Below, piece by piece: positions 6,147-10,604 of a stretch of DNA of 10,604 nt; position 1 is the first letter of the stretch, and each line of letters opens with the position of its first letter. Made by a program: the position numbers and the translations under genes. The notes under the pieces are model-generated. The model was given only the letters and a program-made list of their open reading frames with translations, had not been told where the DNA came from and searched no databases. This DNA is from CAZMXI01 sp964570205 (GTDB lineage: Bacteria > Planctomycetota > Phycisphaerae > Tepidisphaerales > Tepidisphaeraceae): contig CAZMXI010000169.1 in assembly GCA_964570205.1 (NCBI GenBank), forward strand, positions 1 through 10,604, given 5' to 3'.

Positions 6147-7676
6147 TCATATCTGATGCGCTGGCGGCGGCAGCTCATCATGGATCGTCTGCTGCTTCGG
6201 CTGGTCGCCGTTGTAGCTGAACAGGATCATGTCATCGTCGATTCGCGCCTGAAGGTGCACGGGCCGNNNNNNNNNNTGGACGTTCTTCAGCGTCTCCACC
6301 GCCGTCTTGATCTCGATGTCCAGGCCATTGTGCCTGTGCCCCAGGTACAGCTCGCCCCGGTTGCAGTAATTGCCATCCAGCACATAGATGAACGGCTGGC
6401 CCATGTTGGTGAGCTGGTAGAGCATGGTCTGCTTGATGCGGGCCGGGTCGCGGGTGATGATCCGGAGCTGCCCCGTGTGCGGGTCGCGGCCGTACTGATA
6501 CAGCTTGTGTTTGTCGATGAACTCGGGGGTCATGAATTCATCAATGAAACTCACATCGTTGTAGATGCGGCGCACTTCGAAGATCTTGTTGCGCCCGACG
6601 CCCAGCCCCTTGTCCCATCGCTTCTGCTCGCCGAGGCGGTCGGCATTCTCGTAGTCCTTGCCGAACTTACCTTTGTTCCACCGGTTTTCGATGTCCCGCA
6701 GGAGCTCCAGTCCGATCTTGTACGGGTTGAATCCGCCCGGGGGCATGTGCACGGTCCCGGAGTGATGGTCCGCGTAATCGATCACCTCCCTTGCTTCGAG
6801 AAAGTGCTTGGTCATGAGCGTCGAGTGCCAGTAGCTGGCCCATCCCTCGTTCATGACTTTCGTCATCGCCTGTGGCGCGAAATAGTAGCTTTCCTCACGC
6901 ACGATCGACAGGCAATCCATCTGCCAGTCCTCCAGACGCGCGTGTTGAAGCAGGTACAGCAGCGCATCTCGAGTGGGGCGGCTTGGCGTCGCGAAACGCT
7001 TCCTGGCCTTGTCTTCCGCCGCCTTCTTCGCCTCCGCCGCCAGCACCTCCCGCGGATTGATCCACGGATCCATGTAACTCTTCGCCTTGAACTTCGTGGC
7101 CTGCGGTTCCTCACGCCGGGCCTGCTCAGGCGCGAGGTCCATCGGCCCGCGGTTCAGGAACATCGAATGCGGGTCGATCAGGTGTTCAACCGAAAGGCAG
7201 ACATCCAGGAACGATTCCACCGTGTCATACCCGTGCTTCTCGATGTGCCGGCGGACCCGCGTGGCGTGATTGGCCATCTCATCCATCATTTTGCGGTTGG
7301 TCTGCCCGAACCACAGGTTGTTCTTGAAGAAGTCGGCGTGCCCGTAAACGTGCGCGATGACCAGCTTCTGGTCCACGAGCGGATTCGATTCCTGCAGATA
7401 GGCGTAGCACGGATCGTTGTTGATGACCATCTCATAGATCCGCCCCAGCCCGTAATGGTGCTGCTTGCGCAGGCGCTCGTACTCCATGCCGAATCGCCAA
7501 TGAGGATAGCGCTGCGGAAAGCCGCCATATGCGGCGAGCTGGGTCATCTGCTCGTGGTCGCACATCTCGAAAATGACCGGGAAGAAATCCAGTCCGTAAG
7601 ACCTCGCCTGCTCACGGATCTGCTTCTTGGCGGCCAGCAACTCGCCGGGAAACGGCGCAAGAGTATGTGTCGGCAT
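6147..7676 (-). CDS. spoVR: SpoVR family protein
   Basis: SpoVR is known from Bacillus spore cortex formation, but homologues (E. coli YcgB) occur widely in non-sporulating bacteria, often linked with the PrkA/YeaG kinase and YeaH; the biochemical activity is not firmly established. The product is 509 aa counting gap codons, normal for the family. The ATG at 7674-7676 has AGAGG (7683-7687) 6 nt upstream. Family-typical blocks: PHWRFGMEYERL (59-70), YEMVINNDPCYAYLQESN (81-98), HVYGHADFFKNN (109-120, with conserved His109, His113 and Asp115), MNEGWASYWH (275-284), GGFNPYKIGLELLRDIE (314-330) and YVLDGNYCNRGELYL (431-445). The C-terminus is interrupted by ten Ns that replace about four residues before RPVHL. 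No yeaG or yeaH partner is in the window; the neighbours downstream are a small ORF and pgl, suggesting co-transcription. Confidence 0.93.
   Translation of the reverse strand: MPTHTLAPFPGELLAAKKQIREQARSYGLDFFPVIFEMCDHEQMTQLAAYGGFPQRYPHWRFGMEYERLRKQHHYGLGRIYEMVINNDPCYAYLQESNPLVDQKLVIAHVYGHADFFKNNLWFGQTNRKMMDEMANHATRVRRHIEKHGYDTVESFLDVCLSVEHLIDPHSMFLNRGPMDLAPEQARREEPQATKFKAKSYMDPWINPREVLAAEAKKAAEDKARKRFATPSRPTRDALLYLLQHARLEDWQMDCLSIVREESYYFAPQAMTKVMNEGWASYWHSTLMTKHFLEAREVIDYADHHSGTVHMPPGGFNPYKIGLELLRDIENRWNKGKFGKDYENADRLGEQKRWDKGLGVGRNKIFEVRRIYNDVSFIDEFMTPEFIDKHKLYQYGRDPHTGQLRIITRDPARIKQTMLYQLTNMGQPFIYVLDGNYCNRGELYLGHRHNGLDIEIKTAVETLKNVXXXXRPVHLQARIDDDMILFSYNGDQPKQQTIHDELPPPAHQI
6267..6276. other. 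Assembly gap of ten Ns inside spoVR
   Basis: Ten Ns interrupt the spoVR coding sequence near its 3' end. The reading frame is open on both sides in the same phase if exactly ten bases are missing. The gap falls just before RPVHL, where from memory SpoVR proteins usually have a Trp-Gly before the Arg, so five residues might be expected rather than four; the N count may therefore be a placeholder. Confidence 0.97.
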
Positions 7677-7692
7677 GGTTGACCTCTGCCGG

Positions 7693-7721
7693 ATTCTATT
7701 CCCCGCCCCCCGTCCGGTCAG
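7693..7721 (-). promoter_or_regulatory. Candidate promoter for spoVR
   Basis: On the minus strand CTGACC (7716-7721) and TAGAAT (7693-7698) are separated by 17 bases, matching the sigma70 consensus at 4 and 5 of 6 positions. The predicted start near 7686 leaves a very short leader overlapping the AGAGG ribosome site, which is tight but possible. This is the best promoter-like pair in the window. Confidence 0.35.
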
Positions 7722-7731
7722 GACGAAGAAA

Positions 7732-7778
7732 TGGCCGAATGCCAGCCTGGCGGGGCGACAACCTGGCCGAATTCGGCC
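7732..7778. repeat. Repeated 9-mer and 14-bp perfect palindrome in the spoVR/flavoprotein divergent region
   Basis: TGGCCGAAT occurs at 7732-7740 and again at 7764-7772, offset by 32 bp (about three helical turns). The second copy is part of a perfect 14-bp palindrome, GGCCGAATTCGGCC (7765-7778). The repeats lie between two divergent genes, upstream of the candidate spoVR promoter and 71 bp before the flavoprotein start codon. This is an operator-like arrangement; no regulator is identified. Confidence 0.45.
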
Positions 7779-7848
7779 GCCCAGGGCTTGAGCCCGCGTG
7801 TGTCCGGAGCGAAGATAACGCCATCACTTAACTGGAAAGGAGCACGGA

Positions 7849-8538
7849 ATGGCAGCGTTGAGCAGGCGTGGTGTGCTGGGTGCGGCCGGCGTTGCGGTCG
7901 TCGGGGCCATGGCTCGGGGGGCGTCAGCCCAGGCGGCCGGCAAGACCGTCAAGATCATCGGCATCTCCTGCAGCCCGCGTAAAGGCAAGAACAGCGCCGT
8001 TGCGCTCAGCGCGGCGCTCGAAGCAGCCAAAGCGGTGTCGCCTGTCGTCCAGGTGGAGATGATTGAGCTCGCGGGCATGAAAATCCCCGCCGAAGTGGCC
8101 GCCGGGATCGCGCTGGAGCCAGGCCAGCAGGATGATTTCCCCACGATTGAGGCCAAGCTCCGTGACCCCAATTTGGGCGGGATTATTCTCGCGACGCCCG
8201 TCTACTTCAGCAGCATGAGCTCGCAGTGCAAAGGGCTCCTGGAGCGGTTCATGGTCTTCCGCAAGAACTTCGACCTGAGCGATAAGGTCGGCGGGGTGAT
8301 AGCAACCGGGGCGGCCCGCAACGGTGGACAGGAAATGACCATCCAGAGCGTCCACGCCATCCTTCTGTCGCAGGACATGATCATCGTCTCTGAGGGCAAG
8401 CCACACCCGCGCCTTGGCGGCATTCTGGTGGCCGGGCCTCAGAACGATGTGACCCAGGACGAAACGGGAATGGCCACGGCCAAGGGCGTCGGGCGCCGCG
8501 TGGCCGAGGTGGCGTTGAAACTCGCCGCCGCACGATGA
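7849..8538 (+). CDS. Tat-exported flavodoxin-fold / NADPH-dependent FMN reductase family protein
   Basis: The start at 7849 has AAAGGAG (7836-7842) 6 nt upstream. The product is 229 aa. Residues 5-27 form a twin-arginine-type signal: SRRGVLG, a hydrophobic Ala/Gly/Val stretch, and a likely cleavage after ASA (25-27), so the protein is probably folded with its cofactor in the cytoplasm and then exported. The mature part starts with a beta strand, then ISCSPRKGKNS (39-49), the FMN-phosphate loop of the NADPH-dependent FMN reductase/iron-sulfur flavoprotein family. TPVYFSSMSSQCKGLLERF (116-134) is the second hallmark block, followed by a GAARNGGQE flavin-contact loop and a C-terminal helix. In related iron-sulfur flavoproteins a cysteine cluster lies between these blocks; here that segment (about 74-104) has no Cys, so no cluster is expected. 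The substrate is unknown. The gene is convergent with the next, with a 7-bp gap and no clear terminator. Confidence 0.85.
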   Translation: MAALSRRGVLGAAGVAVVGAMARGASAQAAGKTVKIIGISCSPRKGKNSAVALSAALEAAKAVSPVVQVEMIELAGMKIPAEVAAGIALEPGQQDDFPTIEAKLRDPNLGGIILATPVYFSSMSSQCKGLLERFMVFRKNFDLSDKVGGVIATGAARNGGQEMTIQSVHAILLSQDMIIVSEGKPHPRLGGILVAGPQNDVTQDETGMATAKGVGRRVAEVALKLAAAR

Positions 8539-8545
8539 CCTGGCA

Positions 8546-10477
8546 TTACTGTCGATTCAGCTTCTGCTGATAATCCAGCCAGGCGCTCACGCGCTGCCGA
8601 AAACGACGGCAGCGTTCTTGTTGCGCGTCGGCGAGATTGGTTGACTCCAGCGGGTCTCGCGACAGGTCATACAGCTCCTGCGTGCCAGGGCCGGCGTTGA
8701 TGATGTACTTCCAGTTCGCCTCGCGCATGCCAAATGTGAAGTCTTCCGTTGGGCCATAGAAGTAAGCCCGACCCGGCCGCGATGAGCTGAACAGGCTGTT
8801 TCCCTGCCATGTTGCGGCGGGAGGAATGCCAACCAGGTCCGCCAATGTCGGCGCCAGGTCGACCTGTCCGCCCACTGCGCTGGATCGGCCGGCATTGCGA
8901 AACACGCGAGGGTTCCACAGCACCAGCGGCACATGCACATCCTCCTCGTACACATGCCCGAAATGTCCCACGTGCGGCCTCGGCCAGCCGAACGCCTCGC
9001 CGTGGTCACCGATGATTGCGACGATCGTGTCATCCGCCAGCCCGCGACTGCGCAGCTCGTCAAGAAGCCGCCCGATTTGCCGGTCCATCTGGTGCAGCGC
9101 GTTCAGATATCGGTTCAGTTCCCAGCCCATCCGGTACGATTGCCTCTGCTCTGCTGTAAGGAAGTCAAACTGCGCCTCCCCAGGCGCCGGCTCATAGGGA
9201 TGATGGGTCCCTTGAGTCCAGCATACCGCCAGGAACGGCTTGCCCCTCTGGCTGGCGATCCACCGCAGGACCATGTCAACCGTGGCCCGATCCTCCACGC
9301 CCCACGACATCAGCTTGCTCCGCCCCGAGTCGCGGTAATCCCAGATGGTCTCAAAGCCGCGCCGACTCAGGAATGCCGCCTGGTTGGCGTACTGGTTGTC
9401 GCCCGCCGAGATGAACGCCGTGCGGTATCCACGCTGCCGGAAGACATCCGCCAACGAAATGCCCGGCAGATCCGGCCGCTCCGTCGTCCACTCCCGCCAG
9501 TTCATCGTCGGATATCGCGACAGCACCAGCGAAACGAGTGCATTGGCCGTATTCGTCACATGTGAATACAGGCTGTCGAAGATGAGACTGTTGGGCAGTT
9601 CAGCGGCCAGCCGGGGGGTCGTGTTGAACTTGCTGCCGTAAATGGACAGATGTTGCGTGCCGACCGACTCACACACGATCACGATCAGGTTTCGTGGGCC
9701 GCGCGGCAGATTCAGCGTCAGGTTCGCGCCTCCGGCGGCCCGATCGCCAACGGGTTGGAAATCCTCCGCGTCACCCGGCGGATACGGCTCATTGAGCCTG
9801 GGTGCCCCAAGGCCCGCCCACTCGCGGAGAGCAGAGGCCGCAATGGCCCAGTGAGGATTAGACGCCAATCCCCGGTGATTGCGCCAGGCGCTGGCTGGAT
9901 TTTTCAACTCGGCGCTCGCATAGACCAAATTCGCCACCGCCAGGGCGAACATTGCCATCACCAGAAGCCAGCTTATCACCCGCCCCGGTCCCACGCGATC
10001 AAGGATGATGCTCCCCACAAGATACGCCAGCGGTAACCCCAGCAGCAGGGAGACCATGAACACGGTGGCGTACTGGCCCACCGACGAAGCCATGTTCTGA
10101 GCATCCCCCGCCAGGCAGAGCATCGGATAGCTCAGCGGCCGGCGGTAGAACTCGATAATCCGAATGCTGATCACGCCGTACGCGATGAGCAACGCGCCTG
10201 CGACCAGCACCAACAACCACATGCTTCGATTAAGGAAACGGTTAGGCGCCGACAGGATCGCCTGCGCCACCACACCCAATCCGCCGGCCAGCAGCAGGTC
10301 GGCATGTGCAATCACAAGCAAATCCCAGAGGTAATTCCAGGACCAGCTCAAATGCACCGCCTTGCACGCGACAAGCGAGGCGGCAAGCAGCGCGCACGGC
10401 CCAACCGCCGAGTGTCGCGGGCTCGTGCGATCGGATTCATAAGGTGGCGTGATGGAGGTTGAGGCGTCGCGGTCCAT
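8546..10477 (-). CDS. Membrane-anchored sulfatase/alkaline phosphatase-superfamily protein (LTA synthase/phosphoethanolamine transferase-like)
   Basis: The product is 643 aa. The N-terminal part has about five hydrophobic segments (near 26-42, 54-77, 85-105, 136-158 and 168-188), then a linker and an extracytoplasmic catalytic domain from about 262. Metal and active-site motifs: NLIVIVCESVG with Glu270, SHVTNTAN with candidate nucleophile Thr308 or Thr310, WTQGTHHPYEP with His425/His426, IIGDHGEAFG with Asp491/His492, and GHVYEEDVHVPLVLW with His508. The C-terminus ends with ELYDLSRDPLESTNL, as in many sulfatases. The sulfatase C/S-x-P-x-R formylglycine motif is not seen, so a Thr-nucleophile transferase acting on glycerol-phosphate or phosphoethanolamine head groups is more likely than a sulfate ester hydrolase. 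Topology and length match LTA synthase-like and OpgB/EptA-like enzymes; the acceptor cannot be told. The start ATG at 10475-10477 has only a weak GGGG upstream. Confidence 0.85.
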   Translation of the reverse strand: MDRDASTSITPPYESDRTSPRHSAVGPCALLAASLVACKAVHLSWSWNYLWDLLVIAHADLLLAGGLGVVAQAILSAPNRFLNRSMWLLVLVAGALLIAYGVISIRIIEFYRRPLSYPMLCLAGDAQNMASSVGQYATVFMVSLLLGLPLAYLVGSIILDRVGPGRVISWLLVMAMFALAVANLVYASAELKNPASAWRNHRGLASNPHWAIAASALREWAGLGAPRLNEPYPPGDAEDFQPVGDRAAGGANLTLNLPRGPRNLIVIVCESVGTQHLSIYGSKFNTTPRLAAELPNSLIFDSLYSHVTNTANALVSLVLSRYPTMNWREWTTERPDLPGISLADVFRQRGYRTAFISAGDNQYANQAAFLSRRGFETIWDYRDSGRSKLMSWGVEDRATVDMVLRWIASQRGKPFLAVCWTQGTHHPYEPAPGEAQFDFLTAEQRQSYRMGWELNRYLNALHQMDRQIGRLLDELRSRGLADDTIVAIIGDHGEAFGWPRPHVGHFGHVYEEDVHVPLVLWNPRVFRNAGRSSAVGGQVDLAPTLADLVGIPPAATWQGNSLFSSSRPGRAYFYGPTEDFTFGMREANWKYIINAGPGTQELYDLSRDPLESTNLADAQQERCRRFRQRVSAWLDYQQKLNRQ

Positions 10478-10514
10478 AGACCCCGAATATGATCCTCTGG
10501 TGGATCGTTTCAGT

Positions 10515-10545
10515 CCAGCGGTCCTTTCACCAGTTCAACCGCTGG
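10515..10545. repeat. 8-bp inverted repeat upstream of the sulfatase-fold gene
   Basis: CCAGCGGT (10515-10522) and ACCGCTGG (10538-10545) are perfect inverted repeats with a 15-base spacer, 38 bp upstream of the start codon. No T run follows on either strand, so an operator or leader hairpin is more likely than a terminator. The remaining bases to the end of the window hold only a 25-codon open stretch on the minus strand (10527-10604), which could be the tail of an upstream gene but has no recognisable content. Confidence 0.35.
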
Positions 10546-10604
10546 TTCCGCGGGGCGTGCCCAATCTTCCGGGCAACGGTTAATTCATTGAGGCAGCACG
10601 CCAT

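Noticed and set aside
5078..6220. A 380-codon plus-strand frame opposite pgl
   Set aside because: Pgl on the minus strand has all family motifs; this frame is its shadow and also spans the small ORF region without protein-like character.
5652..7682. A 676-codon open frame on the plus strand opposite spoVR
   Set aside because: It is antisense to SpoVR, runs through the N gap and part of pgl, and shows no recognisable domains.
7784..7795. GGGCTTGAGCCC mini-palindrome upstream of the flavoprotein
   Set aside because: A 5-bp stem with a 2-nt loop and no T run is too short for a terminator and common by chance in this composition.
7788..7819. TTGAGC ... GATAAC as a promoter for the flavoprotein gene
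   Set aside because: The spacing is 20 bases and both boxes match only 4 of 6 positions, too weak to list as a feature.

Overview
The window is GC-rich, densely coded bacterial DNA with conventional Shine-Dalgarno sites. It has five confidently recognised genes or gene pairs, one damaged transposase-like remnant and one small frameshifted reading frame. A run of ten Ns marks an assembly gap, so this looks like a draft or metagenome-derived contig. A Tat-type signal peptide, a SpoVR protein and an unusual elongation factor P with Asn at the tip of its modification loop would fit a Planctomycetota-like (possibly Phycisphaerae) bacterium. That placement is an inference from protein style, not something the sequence proves.

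Layout. At 136-3533 (+) lies a tight two-gene ABC operon: a LolD/YbbA-like ATPase followed 2 nt later by an 877-residue FtsX/YbbP-like permease. At 3625-4179 (-) lies elongation factor P, convergent with that operon, with a hairpin between them that probably ends the efp transcript. At 4186-5128 is about 0.9 kb without an intact gene. Its first half contains a decayed zinc-finger transposase-like N-terminus, tentatively ISKra4-like, with frameshifts; the rest has nothing I can identify. At 5129-7676 (-) is a probable co-directional cluster: SpoVR (carrying the N gap), a small frameshifted ORF of unknown function, and 6-phosphogluconolactonase. At 7677-7848 is a divergent intergenic region with a candidate promoter for spoVR, a repeated 9-mer and a perfect 14-bp palindrome. 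At 7849-8538 (+) is a Tat-exported flavodoxin-like/NADPH-dependent FMN reductase protein lacking the usual Fe-S cysteines. At 8546-10477 (-) is a five-TM membrane-anchored alkaline-phosphatase/sulfatase-superfamily protein resembling phosphoglycerol or phosphoethanolamine transferases. The last 127 bases are its upstream region, with an inverted repeat.

Functionally the genes are a mixture: envelope transport or lipid mechanotransmission (ABC pair), envelope polymer or lipid modification (sulfatase-fold protein), an exported redox flavoprotein, translation (EF-P), the pentose phosphate pathway (Pgl) and a stress/stationary-phase-type protein (SpoVR). I see no CRISPR array, RNA gene, phage module or obvious defence island. 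The points most worth a second look are the Asn-type EF-P, the hidden small ORF between spoVR and pgl, the cysteine-less Tat flavoprotein, the operator-like repeats upstream of it, and the transposase remnant.
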